Shown piece by piece: positions 1 to 7,509 of a stretch of DNA of 41,212 nucleotides. The stretch is taken from assembly GCA_913045955.1 (NCBI GenBank), contig CAJWRZ010000003.1, positions 1 to 41,212 of the forward strand. The letters run 5' to 3'. This DNA is from an uncultured Puniceicoccaceae bacterium. GTDB taxonomy: Bacteria; Verrucomicrobiota; Verrucomicrobiia; Opitutales; Coraliomargaritaceae. The position numbers were made by a program, and so were the translations under genes. Position 1 is the stretch's first letter. The number at the start of each line of letters is the position of its first letter. The notes under the pieces were generated by a model, which was not told where the DNA came from, did not search any database, and was given only the letters and a program-made list of their open reading frames with translations.

Positions 1-344
1 GCGCCCTGATTGTGACCACTCCTCAGAGAGCCGCCGCGGAAGTTGCCAGAAGAGGTGCTAGGATGTTTGAAAAAGTCAGTGTTGATCTCCTCGGGGTCGT
101 AGAGAATATGAGTTACTTGATCGACTCGGAGGGTAACAAAAATACCCTCTTCGGAGAAGGTGGTGGAGAAAATACAGCAAAGGCGCTCAATACCGAACTC
201 TTAGGGCATATCCCAATTGATCCAGATATCCGAAAGGGTTGCGATGCAGGTATCCCTATTGTTGTGAATAAAAAAGATGCCTTAGCCACCAGTAACTTTA
301 TCTCAATTGCGGATAAAATCTTAGACCAATTATACGCCCGCTGA
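1..344 (+). CDS. mrp: Mrp/ApbC-family P-loop ATPase, C-terminal part (runs off left edge)
   Basis: The frame is open from the left edge and reads ALIVTTPQ, then a VENMS motif and a FGEGGGE block, ending in an L-G-x-I-P-x-D segment. These are the C-terminal landmarks of Mrp/ApbC (NBP35-type) ATPases, cytoplasmic scaffolds or carriers for iron-sulfur clusters. The Walker A part lies outside the window. Many Mrp proteins carry a CxxC just after ENMS that holds a bridging cluster; here the stretch reads YLIDSEGNKNTLFG and has no cysteine, closer to Bacillus SalA-like members. A GTG at position 12 is internal, not the real start. Family call is firm; the cluster-carrier role is uncertain because of the missing CxxC. 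Confidence 0.85.
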   Translation, partial: ALIVTTPQRAAAEVARRGARMFEKVSVDLLGVVENMSYLIDSEGNKNTLFGEGGGENTAKALNTELLGHIPIDPDIRKGCDAGIPIVVNKKDALATSNFISIADKILDQLYAR

Positions 345-407
345 GCATGCCTTCATTTAAACTGAATCCTCTACGATATAGACATTTCGAAAACTCTATT
401 AAATGAA

Positions 408-650
408 ATGAATAAAAACAATCCGACCGATTCAAATAAGGCAGAAGAAGCTAAGTTACCTTACATGGATAATCATTTCATGGAGCAATCAACGCTCTAC
501 AAAGAATTTCTAGCCGAACGTGACGAAATCCTAAAACACAAATGGATAGAATCCGAAAAAGTGGGCACAGATATTGGGTTTGAGCGAGCCTTACTCGATT
601 GGATCAGGAAGCATCGAGAGAAATGGCGTCGGTACCGAACTAAGAAATAA
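408..650 (+). CDS. Small conserved-looking hypothetical protein (80 aa)
   Basis: This 80-residue, highly charged frame starts at an ATG 63 bases after the mrp-like gene and ends 5 bases before the convergent rpmG stop. The first 25 residues are polar and probably disordered. The rest is predicted helical with a core around EILKHKWIESEKVGTDIGFE followed by a tryptophan- and arginine-rich end (DWIRKHREKWRRYR). There is no signal peptide, membrane segment or cysteine. The mix of acidic first half and basic tail fits a small cytoplasmic nucleic-acid or protein-binding partner, but that is a guess. I do not recognise the family. Confidence 0.6.
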   Translation: MNKNNPTDSNKAEEAKLPYMDNHFMEQSTLYKEFLAERDEILKHKWIESEKVGTDIGFERALLDWIRKHREKWRRYRTKK

Positions 651-655
651 GGAGA

Positions 656-826
656 TTATCCTTTGATCTCTTTATGCTTTGTGTGTCGACGAAGAAACTT
701 ATTGTACTTCATCTTCTCAATCTTTTCCGGCTGCTTTCTTTTGTCACGACTGCTCATGTAACGTGAGACTGGTTTTCCCTCAGCTCTCGCTTCTGTGCAT
801 TCTAATATAATATATTCTCTTGGCAT
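656..826 (-). CDS. rpmG: 50S ribosomal protein L33 (bL33), cysteine-poor type
   Basis: A 56-residue frame on the minus strand starts MPREYIILECTEAR and ends YNKFLRRHTKHKEIKG. The LECTE start and the LRRHTKHKEI end are the family hallmarks of bL33, a small protein of the large ribosomal subunit near the E site. Length matches the family (about 50-56 residues). Zinc-type L33 proteins have two CxxC pairs; here only one cysteine (residue 10) remains and the second pair is replaced by Y-N-K-F, so this is the zinc-independent (C-minus) form. No Shine-Dalgarno sequence is visible. It converges on the small unknown gene with 5 bases between stops. Confidence 0.92.
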   Translation of the reverse strand: MPREYIILECTEARAEGKPVSRYMSSRDKRKQPEKIEKMKYNKFLRRHTKHKEIKG

Positions 827-931
827 TTTATAAAAAGTTAATTGTCGGAGATAAGCAGTAGTTTTGATTTGTGCAACTTTTTTTTTATTGCAGTTTGTTA
901 TTCTCGCAACATTTTTTTACCTTCTACCTAC

Positions 932-1381
932 ATGAATACTAAAAACCCAACCATTGCCATCGGAACGGATCACGCCGGCTTCCCACTAAAATCCCCAATA
1001 ATGGAGCTTCTAAGCTCTTTGGAGATCCAGGTAATAGATTGTGGCTGTTTTGACGAAAATTCCTGTGATTATCCAGATTACATCCACCCAGCCGCCCAAA
1101 AAGTGAGTGATGGATTAGCGGATAAAGCGATTGTGCTTGGGGGATCAGGCAATGGTGAAGCGATCGCCGCTAACAAAATAAAAGGCATACGCTGTGCTCT
1201 ATGCTATGATTTGTGGACGGCAGAAATGGCCAGTAAGCACAATAATGCGAACTGTATCTCAATTGGGGCTCGGCCCACAGACGAAAAAATGGCGATTCAA
1301 ATCGTTGAAAAATGGCTATCGACTGAATTTGAGGGTGGTCGTCACCAACGCAGAATAGAAAAGATTGAGCCAAAAGCTTGA
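932..1381 (+). CDS. rpiB: Ribose-5-phosphate isomerase B (RpiB/LacAB family)
   Basis: Converts ribulose 5-phosphate to ribose 5-phosphate in the pentose phosphate pathway. The 149-residue protein starts MNTKNPTIAIGTDHAGFPLK, with D13-H14 in the usual place, then VLGGSGNGEAIAANK and SKHNNANCISIGAR. In the Escherichia coli type the catalytic base is a cysteine in a CGTGIG-like loop. Here the loop is GGSGNGE with Glu76, as in the mycobacterial enzymes, and the C-terminus (FEGGRHQRRIEKIE) also resembles that branch. The frame is open upstream to 842, but that part is a phenylalanine- and cysteine-rich, unconserved stretch, so the ATG at 932 is chosen. No Shine-Dalgarno is seen. Confidence 0.9.
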   Translation: MNTKNPTIAIGTDHAGFPLKSPIMELLSSLEIQVIDCGCFDENSCDYPDYIHPAAQKVSDGLADKAIVLGGSGNGEAIAANKIKGIRCALCYDLWTAEMASKHNNANCISIGARPTDEKMAIQIVEKWLSTEFEGGRHQRRIEKIEPKA

Positions 1382-1408
1382 AACTCTAAGAAAATCCCAC
1401 TGTATAGA
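1378..1408 (+). promoter_or_regulatory. Candidate sigma-70-type promoter for clpP
   Basis: TTGAAA at 1378-1383 overlaps the rpiB stop codon. TATAGA lies at 1403-1408 with a 19-base spacer (TGTATA at 1401 would give 17). It is 20 bases upstream of the clpP start codon. Match to consensus only; spacing is not ideal. Confidence 0.3.
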
Positions 1409-1428
1409 TAAAAGTATTTTAATAAATT

Positions 1429-2010
1429 ATGGACGATTCAAATCAGAAAAATAAAAAAGAAACCGCATCTACTAAAAAGATCCAAGAAACTTTTCTAGAG
1501 CAAAGAAAGATTTTCTTATGGGGAGAAGTCTCTGATAAATCAGCAAGAGATATTACTGAAAAGCTCCTATACTTAGAGGCGATTGATCCGGGCAAAGACA
1601 TTACCTTTTATATCAATACTCCAGGTGGTTCAATCACCGCAGGCATGGCTATTTACGATACGATGCAACTGATCAGTTCATCGATAACGGTGGTCGTCAC
1701 TGGCATGGCTGCAAGCATGGGTTCTATTTTACTCAGTGGGGCTGAGAAAGGAAAACGAATTCTCTTCCCCCACTCTAGAGTTCTGATCCACCAGCCTTTA
1801 ATTTCCGGGCAAATGGTTGCAGTGGCTGTTGATATTCATATCCAAGCTAAAGAAATGGAAAAGCTGAGAGATGAACTGAATGCTATTTTAGCCGATGCGT
1901 CGGGACAACCGATTGAGCAAATTCAAAAGGACACCGATCGTGATTTCTACATGAATGCCAAGGAAGCCATTAAGTATGGCTTAGCTGATAAGATCTGCGA
2001 TAAGCTCTAA
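1429..2010 (+). CDS. clpP: ATP-dependent Clp protease proteolytic subunit
   Basis: ClpP forms a 14-subunit serine-protease chamber that works with ClpX, ClpA or ClpC unfoldases. The 193-residue sequence contains the nucleophile motif GMAASMGS (Ser96), the histidine motif RVLIHQPL (His121) and TDRDFYM with the catalytic Asp172, so the triad is complete. The first 20 residues are a lysine- and threonine-rich tail likely to be flexible or processed. After the histidine the usual GG.QG handle is replaced by ISGQMVAVAVDIHIQAKE, so it is a divergent paralog; Verrucomicrobiota often carry several ClpP copies. No clpX is adjacent. ClpC is encoded 12 kb away in this window and is a plausible partner. 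Confidence 0.92.
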   Translation: MDDSNQKNKKETASTKKIQETFLEQRKIFLWGEVSDKSARDITEKLLYLEAIDPGKDITFYINTPGGSITAGMAIYDTMQLISSSITVVVTGMAASMGSILLSGAEKGKRILFPHSRVLIHQPLISGQMVAVAVDIHIQAKEMEKLRDELNAILADASGQPIEQIQKDTDRDFYMNAKEAIKYGLADKICDKL

Positions 2011-2113
2011 TGCTTATTTAGGACTTTCCCAGCAGCTTTAATTGCATAAATAATGGGCTTATACGCAATGGATAATCAGCCTAAGCTACTTAAATCAAAT
2101 TGCTGGGCTGTGG

Positions 2114-2974
2114 CTACTTAAAGAGTAGCAAGCTAAGGGCCATGACAAACATCCCGAGAATTAAGCCGACGATACTATCATGCCCCTTACAATAAGCACG
2201 GCTCGTAGGTAAAAGCTCATCGAGGCTTATGTAAACCATGATGCCAGCAACCAGTGAGAAAAGGATCCCCATAATGTTTGAGGGAATTACTCCGGAGTCA
2301 CCGCCTATGAAATAAGTGAGGGCGCCGAAGGCAATAAGTGCGCCAACCGGCTCGGCTAGACCACTCAAAAAAGAATATATAAATGCCTTCTTACGATTAC
2401 CCGTCGCATAAAATATGGGAATCGAAACACTGATTCCTTCAGGGATATTATGAAGCGCAATAGCCACCGCAATCGGGATGCCAAGGGAAGGATCTTTAAG
2501 CGCTGCTAAAAAAGTGGCTAAGCCTTCAGGGAAATTATGGATGGCGATTGCCAAAGCGGTGAAAAGTCCCATCCGCATAAGTTTTTTAGAATCACTCGCA
2601 CCTAATTTAGGCGCGCTATCTTTACCCTGCAAAGGGGCAAATTCTTTTTCGTTATGAACCTCATGAGGATTTTCTGAATGTGGAATTAAGGCGTCGATTA
2701 AACCAATTAATGCGATTCCAGCGAAGAAGGAAGCCGCATTGACCCAATGACCCATGGTATAACCATAATATTCAACTAAAGCTGAGGCACCTTTTTCTGC
2801 AAAAATCTCAACAAAAGACACATAGAGCATTACCCCGGCAGAAAAGCCTGTCCCAATAGACAACCATCGGTAGTTCGTCCTAGGAGCCATGAAGGCAAGT
2901 ATACTCCCAATACCTGTAGCCATTCCGGCAAAAACAGTTAAACCGAGGGCAAACCAAAAATTCTCATAATGCAT
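2114..2974 (-). CDS. zupT: ZIP-family divalent metal transporter (ZupT-like)
   Basis: An inner-membrane importer for zinc and related divalent metals. The 286-residue protein is hydrophobic with about eight predicted membrane segments. It has the two signature metal-site motifs HNFPEG (His146, Glu150) and HNIPEG (His175, Glu179) of the ZIP family, and a histidine-containing cytosolic loop (about residues 98-125, with [11 protein letters not shown]) between helices 3 and 4 as is typical. Length is close to bacterial ZupT. It is one of the few genes here with a plausible Shine-Dalgarno (AAGGA, 9 bases before ATG). It is monocistronic and converges with clpP. The actual metal cannot be read from sequence. 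Confidence 0.88.
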   Translation of the reverse strand: MHYENFWFALGLTVFAGMATGIGSILAFMAPRTNYRWLSIGTGFSAGVMLYVSFVEIFAEKGASALVEYYGYTMGHWVNAASFFAGIALIGLIDALIPHSENPHEVHNEKEFAPLQGKDSAPKLGASDSKKLMRMGLFTALAIAIHNFPEGLATFLAALKDPSLGIPIAVAIALHNIPEGISVSIPIFYATGNRKKAFIYSFLSGLAEPVGALIAFGALTYFIGGDSGVIPSNIMGILFSLVAGIMVYISLDELLPTSRAYCKGHDSIVGLILGMFVMALSLLLFK

Positions 2975-3063
2975 AAACTGCTATCCTTTATTTGTTTTTC
3001 AAAGTCAACCTTATGCTGAAACTTAAAATACTAAAAGCACTGAAAAAAATTATCAGTGAAAAA

Positions 3064-3139
<76 letters not shown>

Positions 3140-3218
3140 TCACCAAAAGTCAGTAGTAAGTTATGAATTTAGGATTCAGTCAATCGAGTTTTTTAAAAAA
3201 AATATCCCCTGGCTCGCT

Positions 3219-4256
3219 TCAATCAGACAAACTTATTGAAGGTTCTATTTTAAGAGGAAGTTCAACTGAGTCTTTCATTGTATTTTTGGAGTCCACGTAA
3301 GCAGCAAAAGCAATCATCCCTGCGTTATCCCCATTATGCTTAGCATCTGGATAATAAAAGGATAGTTTATGCTTCTGAGCTAATGAAGCCATTTTCCCAG
3401 AAAGTATTTGATTATTGGCAACCCCTCCAGACAGTCCAAGGCTTTTGTAATGATTATCGGCTATAAGCTTCTCAGTCTTATTGATTAATTGATGAAAAAC
3501 CGCGGCCTGGTAAGAGGCACAGAGCGTCTTAAGCTGGTCTTTTTGGGCTTGGTCAGATAACTTCTCAAGCTTGTATCTTAGACTTGTCTTAAGTCCAGAG
3601 AAGCTGAACCTTCGATCATTCTTCGCACTGACCGCCCTGGGAAACTCGACGCCTTTCTCGTCCCCTTCCTTGGCTAGAGATTCAATTTTCGGCCCAGCCG
3701 GATAGGACAATCCGAGTAATTTACCACCCTTATCTAGGGCCTCACCGGCCGCATCATCAACAGTTTGAGCTAAGATAATAATTTCCTTCTTCTGATTAAT
3801 TTCAAAAAGAAGGGTATTACCTCCCGATACAATCAAGCCAAGGTGAGGCAGTTGAGCCGCTAGGTTTTTTCCAAATGCTTCTGGATCTTGCCGGTGCATA
3901 TTAATAAATGGTGACCAGGCATGGCCCCTCAAGTGATTCACGCCGTAAAGGGGCTTATTGAAGGCCAAAGAGAGGCTCTTAGCCAAAGCACCGCCCATCG
4001 CTAGACAACCCGCTAGACCTGGCCCGCGAGTCACCGCTATTGAACTGATGTTTTCTTTATAATTGTTAAGCTGTATGCTCTTGAGCAAGGCGGGGAAATT
4101 AACCAGGTGTTCACGACTGGCTAAATCTGGCACTACACCCCCATACTCGGAATGCAGTTCTATTTGGGTATGAATAACCTCTTCAACAAGCCCAATCTTG
4201 GGATCGAACACTGCGATCGCTGATTCGTCACAGGAACTTTCAATGGCTAATATCAT
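3219..4256 (-). CDS. tsaD: tRNA N6-adenosine threonylcarbamoyltransferase TsaD
   Basis: Transfers the threonylcarbamoyl group to adenosine 37 of ANN-decoding tRNAs, working with TsaB and TsaE in the cytoplasm. The 345-residue sequence opens with ILAIESSCDES, contains EYGGVVPDLASREH, the metal-binding pair in HLRGH (His108, His112), VSGGNT, and ends with the NGDNAGMIAFAA motif supplying the metal-ligand aspartate. These are the ASKHA-fold landmarks of the family and length is normal. The loop usually reading HMEGH or HxxxH is conserved in spacing. No tsaB or tsaE is adjacent. The upstream gap to the divergent MidA-like gene is about 97 bases and carries no obvious Shine-Dalgarno. Confidence 0.95.
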   Translation of the reverse strand: MILAIESSCDESAIAVFDPKIGLVEEVIHTQIELHSEYGGVVPDLASREHLVNFPALLKSIQLNNYKENISSIAVTRGPGLAGCLAMGGALAKSLSLAFNKPLYGVNHLRGHAWSPFINMHRQDPEAFGKNLAAQLPHLGLIVSGGNTLLFEINQKKEIIILAQTVDDAAGEALDKGGKLLGLSYPAGPKIESLAKEGDEKGVEFPRAVSAKNDRRFSFSGLKTSLRYKLEKLSDQAQKDQLKTLCASYQAAVFHQLINKTEKLIADNHYKSLGLSGGVANNQILSGKMASLAQKHKLSFYYPDAKHNGDNAGMIAFAAYVDSKNTMKDSVELPLKIEPSISLSD

Positions 4257-4353
4257 TTTGTATTGAGGACTTAAATTCGTAGGCTTTGATAATAATTAAG
4301 CCTATAAGATTGATTCATTTTTAATTATAAAATACAAGACTGTAAAAAATCCA

Positions 4354-5364
4354 ATGCCGAATAATCCAGAGAATCTACTTCAAGTCCTGCAAGCTAGAAG
4401 CCAGGGAATGCCTTTAAACTTCAGGGATTATATTGAATTAAGTCTCTACCATCCTCAGTTCGGTTATTATTCTAAGGAAAAAAATCGTGTAGGACGGTCC
4501 TCAGAGAGTGACTTTTATACTGCTGAAAGCTTGGGCCCAGTCTTTTCAAAACTAGTTCTGGCTTCGATTCGTGATTTATTAAAACAAAACGACCTTTCGG
4601 ATTATACCTTTATTGAAATCGCAGCTGAGCCCGGCTACTGCCTCATGGATTTTTTGGAGGAGGATTTTTTGGAGGAGCGCTCTTTTGCAAAGCATAAAAC
4701 AATAAGGCTAGGCGAACCACTCGAGATTAAAGAGAAAAAAGTAGTCCTCTTTGCTAATGAATGGCTGGATGCTATCCCCTTTCATAGAATTATATTTAAA
4801 GAGAATCAATGGCGAGAACGCGGTGTTACGGTGCTGCCCGATGGAAAGCTTAAGGAAGTCTTGCTTGAACAATTAAGTGACCCTGTATTGAAAATTAAAG
4901 AGCGCCTGCCCAACAAGGCTAGTGAAGGATACGAGATAGATCTTTCGATTGATGCGGAAAGCCGAGTTCAAAGCCTTTTAAAGACCGACTGGGAAGGTTT
5001 GATGCTATTATTCGACTATGGCAGGTCATGGGAAGAGTTGAGCGCGCATAAGCCAAATGGAACAGCAAGGACTTACTTGAGGCACCGGCAAGGTCAAGAC
5101 CTGCTTGAAGCACCTGGGGATATGGATATTACTTATGATGTGTGTTGGGACTCGATCCAAGCGATAATGCGAAACCTTCCCAAAAGCAAAAATCAATTAA
5201 AGTCCCAAGAATCTTTTTTCGTCAATCATGCGCAAGAAGCGATTAAGTCCATCATAAGTCCAAGCGCTTATTCCTTCTCAAAAGAAAAACAAACCTTAAT
5301 GGAATTACTCCATCCATCCAATATGGGTCAAAAGTTTCAGGTGCTTTATCTCTTGAGAAATTAA
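4354..5364 (+). CDS. MidA/NDUFAF7-like SAM-dependent methyltransferase (DUF185 family)
   Basis: The 336-residue protein shows the order of family landmarks: FRDYIELSLYHPQFGYYS near residues 23-40, DFYTAESLGPVFSK near 53-66, a class I methyltransferase motif (FIEIAAEPGYC) near 89, and ANEWLDAIPFHRI near 133-145. The family includes mitochondrial NDUFAF7, an arginine methyltransferase for complex I assembly; the bacterial substrate is generally unknown. The SAM-binding loop reads AAEPGY rather than the usual GxGxG. A perfect 15-base tandem duplication directly after this loop adds five residues. The gene stands between divergent tsaD and rpmB with no operon partner. Confidence 0.8.
   Translation: MPNNPENLLQVLQARSQGMPLNFRDYIELSLYHPQFGYYSKEKNRVGRSSESDFYTAESLGPVFSKLVLASIRDLLKQNDLSDYTFIEIAAEPGYCLMDFLEEDFLEERSFAKHKTIRLGEPLEIKEKKVVLFANEWLDAIPFHRIIFKENQWRERGVTVLPDGKLKEVLLEQLSDPVLKIKERLPNKASEGYEIDLSIDAESRVQSLLKTDWEGLMLLFDYGRSWEELSAHKPNGTARTYLRHRQGQDLLEAPGDMDITYDVCWDSIQAIMRNLPKSKNQLKSQESFFVNHAQEAIKSIISPSAYSFSKEKQTLMELLHPSNMGQKFQVLYLLRN
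4648..4677 (+). repeat. Two perfect 15-bp tandem copies inside the MidA-like gene
   Basis: The unit gattttttggaggag occurs twice in direct succession (4648-4662 and 4663-4677), keeping the frame and encoding DFLEE twice right after the SAM-binding motif. It looks like a recent in-frame slippage duplication. Confidence 0.95.
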
Positions 5365-5458
5365 GCCTAAGCGGACATTTCTTAATTAATAGAAGAAAAG
5401 TCTTGAACCTTCGTTCAAAACCACTTTTGTTTCACTTTCTCTTAAACAAGGAATAATT

Positions 5459-5689
5459 ATGTCACGTATTTGCGCAATAACAGGAAAACGCCCCGTCAAA
5501 GGTGGTCGTATAATCAGAAAAGGTCTCACTAAAAAGAGCGGTGGTATCGGTACGAGTTTGGTTAAAAATACCAAACGACGTTTCCGTCCTAACCTTCAAC
5601 GTATTCGCGTGAAGCTGCCTTCTGGACAGGTCAAGCGGATGTGGGTATCGGTTAAAGCGATCAAAGCTGGAAAAGTAGAAAAAGCTTAG
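5459..5689 (+). CDS. rpmB: 50S ribosomal protein L28 (bL28)
   Basis: The 76-residue basic protein starts MSRICAITGKRPVKGG, contains TKRRFRPNLQRIRVKLPSGQ and ends in WVSVKAIKAGKVEKA. CxxTGKRP and the RRFxPNLQ block identify bL28, a component of the large ribosomal subunit. Length fits the family. The gene has an AAGGA about 6 bases before ATG, unusual in this window where most starts lack one. A short inverted repeat (TTGAAC-cttc-GTTCAA, 5403-5418) lies in the upstream gap. Transcription ends at the strong bidirectional hairpin shared with the convergent rplS operon. Confidence 0.96.
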   Translation: MSRICAITGKRPVKGGRIIRKGLTKKSGGIGTSLVKNTKRRFRPNLQRIRVKLPSGQVKRMWVSVKAIKAGKVEKA

Positions 5690-5706
5690 TCCTTAAAATA
5701 TTTAAT

Positions 5707-5742
5707 AAAAAAACCCTCATCGTTATTGATGAGGGTTTTTTT
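5707..5742. terminator. Bidirectional intrinsic terminator between rpmB and rplS
   Basis: An eight-base G+C-rich stem (CCCTCATC 5714-5721 with GATGAGGG 5728-5735, loop of six) is flanked by seven A on the left and seven T on the right, so it can terminate rpmB on the plus strand and the rpsP-trmD-rplS operon on the minus strand. Confidence 0.92.
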
Positions 5743-5766
5743 GGGAGGGTTTAAAAAACTGAAAGC

Positions 5767-6135
5767 TTAGCGTTTCTTGTATTGCAAGCGCTTCTCTTTA
5801 ACCTGATTAGCTGCTTTACCGATACGATCACGCAAATAGTACATACGAGCCCGCATTGTAACAGACTCACGGTCGATTTCAACTTTTTCGATGACCGGGC
5901 TGTGTACTGGGAAGACTTTCTCTACACCCACGCCTGATGCGATTCTACGAACGGTGAATGTTTCACCAACGCCACCACCTTTACGTGCGATAACGATTCC
6001 GGCAAAAACCTGTATACGAGTTTTCGCTCCTTCTTTAACTTTCAAGTGTACACGAACACCATCACCAACTTTAAATGCACTTCTGCCATCCTTGAGTTGA
6101 TCTTGTGTAATTTCTTTGATGATTGATTGGCTCAT
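5767..6135 (-). CDS. rplS: 50S ribosomal protein L19 (bL19)
   Basis: The 122-residue protein carries FKVGDGVRVHLKVKEG, RIQVFAGIVIARKG, FTVRRIASGVGVEKVFPVHSPVIEKVE and a basic C-terminus with YYLRDRIGKAA. These are the conserved blocks of bL19, which sits at the subunit interface of the ribosome. Length is typical. It is the last gene of the operon rpsP-trmD-rplS and starts 6 bases after trmD stops, so translational coupling is likely. Confidence 0.97.
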   Translation of the reverse strand: MSQSIIKEITQDQLKDGRSAFKVGDGVRVHLKVKEGAKTRIQVFAGIVIARKGGGVGETFTVRRIASGVGVEKVFPVHSPVIEKVEIDRESVTMRARMYYLRDRIGKAANQVKEKRLQYKKR

Positions 6136-6141
6136 AATAAT

Positions 6142-6825
6142 TTAATCTCTATTTTCTAATAAATCGGGTCTCCGTTCTGAAGTCTTTTTAATCTGCTGAT
6201 CTTTCCGCCATTTTTCAATCGCTTTATGGTCTCCAGACAAAAGAACTTCCGGCACACACATGTCACGAAAACTCGATGGACGTGTGTACTGTGGAAAGCC
6301 GAGTAAATTGCTCATGAATGTTTCTTCAGTCAAGGATTTTTCGTCACCAAGGAAGCCAGGGACGAATCGACTGACCGAATCAACGAGAACAATCGCCGGT
6401 AAAGTACCATTTGTAAGAACAAAATCGCCAATACTAATTTCCATATCAATAATCGAATCACGAATCCTTTGGTCAATTCCTTCATAATGACCACTGATGA
6501 CAATGATATGAGACTCATTGGATAGTGATCGAGCTAAATGGGTAGTTAAAGGGATCCCGTCAGGTGCCATATAGACAACCTTGCTATCCTTACGCCTAAG
6601 AGCCTCTACAGCTTTAAAGATAGGTTCAGGGGTCATCACCATACCTGCACCGCCCCCATAAGGAATATCATCGGTTTTATGGTGCTTATCGCTAGACCAA
6701 TCTCTGATGTTGTGGCTCTTAATGCCAATACAATCATTAGCCTGCCCTCGGCCAAGCATACTCGAACATGAAAAACCCTCTACCATTTCTGGAAAGAGGG
6801 TTAGTATATCAAATTCGACTTTCAT
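6142..6825 (-). CDS. trmD: tRNA (guanine37-N1)-methyltransferase TrmD
   Basis: Methylates G37 next to the anticodon using SAM, preventing +1 frameshifting. The 227-residue protein has the trefoil-knot (SPOUT) landmarks FDILTLFPEM at the start, PYGGGAGMVM near residue 56, SGHYEGIDQR near 110 and SIGDFVLTNGTLPA near 130. The usual SGGELPA is altered to TNGTLPA. Length is slightly short against Escherichia coli (255), losing mainly the C-terminal helices. It lies between rpsP and rplS, the standard neighbours, but rimM, which normally sits between rpsP and trmD, is absent. Confidence 0.95.
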   Translation of the reverse strand: MKVEFDILTLFPEMVEGFSCSSMLGRGQANDCIGIKSHNIRDWSSDKHHKTDDIPYGGGAGMVMTPEPIFKAVEALRRKDSKVVYMAPDGIPLTTHLARSLSNESHIIVISGHYEGIDQRIRDSIIDMEISIGDFVLTNGTLPAIVLVDSVSRFVPGFLGDEKSLTEETFMSNLLGFPQYTRPSSFRDMCVPEVLLSGDHKAIEKWRKDQQIKKTSERRPDLLENRD

Positions 6826-6853
6826 AGCTCAAAGAGCTGGAATCTTATTAAAA

Positions 6854-7420
6854 TTAAGATTCAGATTCAGACTTTGCTTCTTCCGAATCAGCACTTGATT
6901 CAGGCTCCGACTCCGCGGGTGCTTCAGGAGCCTCTTCGCTTGCTTCAGGGAGAGGACAAGCCTCTGGCTCAGCAGCTGCCTCTTCTGCTTCAGCGACGGG
7001 CGCTTCTTCTGCTTCAGCGACGGGCGCTTCTTCTGCTTCAGCGACGGGCGCTTCAACGGCTACATCGGCTTCGGCTTCTACTTTAACCTCCGCTTCCACT
7101 TCAGCTTTTACCTCCGCTTCCACTTTCTTTGCCTCTTTCTTAGCAGCACTCGGCTTTGCTTTTAAAGCTTCTGGACCTCGAATAGCGCGGCGCACTAAGC
7201 TTGCAGCAGTATCCGTAGTTTTGGCGCCGACTGATTTCCAATAATCAATGCGGTCTAGTTTAAGGTTCAACTCATCTTCTGAACGACTCGCTTGGGGTTC
7301 GTAAGTGCCTAAGACTTCAACGAAACGACCATCTCTACGAGCGTTCGCTTCAGTTACGACCATCCGGTAAAATGGGCGGTGACTAGTTCCATGACGTTGT
7401 AAACGTATTTTTAATGCCAT
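6854..7420 (-). CDS. rpsP: 30S ribosomal protein S16 with long acidic C-terminal extension
   Basis: Residues 1 to about 85 are a standard bS16 domain (MALKIRLQRHGTSHRPFYRMVV, VEVLGTYEP, LDRIDYWKSVGAKTTDTAASLVRR). S16 is needed for assembly of the 30S platform. The remaining 100 residues are a low-complexity tail, first lysine/alanine/glutamate, then almost purely Ala, Glu, Val, Pro and Ser, ending SEEAKSESES, with three tandem copies of an EEAPVAEA-like unit. The total of 188 residues is about twice the family norm. Extensions of S16 occur in several phyla; this one is acidic, unlike most ribosomal tails. First gene of the operon with trmD and rplS. Confidence 0.93.
   Translation of the reverse strand: MALKIRLQRHGTSHRPFYRMVVTEANARRDGRFVEVLGTYEPQASRSEDELNLKLDRIDYWKSVGAKTTDTAASLVRRAIRGPEALKAKPSAAKKEAKKVEAEVKAEVEAEVKVEAEADVAVEAPVAEAEEAPVAEAEEAPVAEAEEAAAEPEACPLPEASEEAPEAPAESEPESSADSEEAKSESES
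6981..7052 (-). repeat. Three perfect 24-bp tandem copies in the rpsP tail
   Basis: Units at 6981-7004, 7005-7028 and 7029-7052 are identical and keep the reading frame, each encoding eight residues of the form EEAPVAEA. Partial degenerate copies continue on both sides. Copy number is likely to vary between strains. Confidence 0.95.
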
Positions 7421-7509
7421 AATAAATTAAAATATTGTCCTATTTATATAGGAATCGTTGAAAAAACCTACACCTTAGCGATCTGTCAAGACAAGACGCA
7501 AAATAAAAA

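Noticed and set aside
842-931. N-terminal extension of RpiB
   Set aside because: Low-complexity, Phe- and Cys-rich stretch before the family start; the ATG at 932 fits RpiB.
2028-2107. Inverted repeat CCCAGCA ... TGCTGGG between clpP and the ZIP gene
   Set aside because: Only seven bases pair over a 65-base loop with no T-run; not convincing as terminator or operator.
5403-5418. Inverted repeat TTGAAC-cttc-GTTCAA upstream of rpmB as a ribosomal leader
   Set aside because: Six-base stem is too little to call a regulatory RNA.
6829-7056. Minus-strand frame with repeated KKRPSLKQ units
   Set aside because: It is the same 24-bp tandem repeat read in the wrong frame of rpsP; the S16 frame is clearly the real one.
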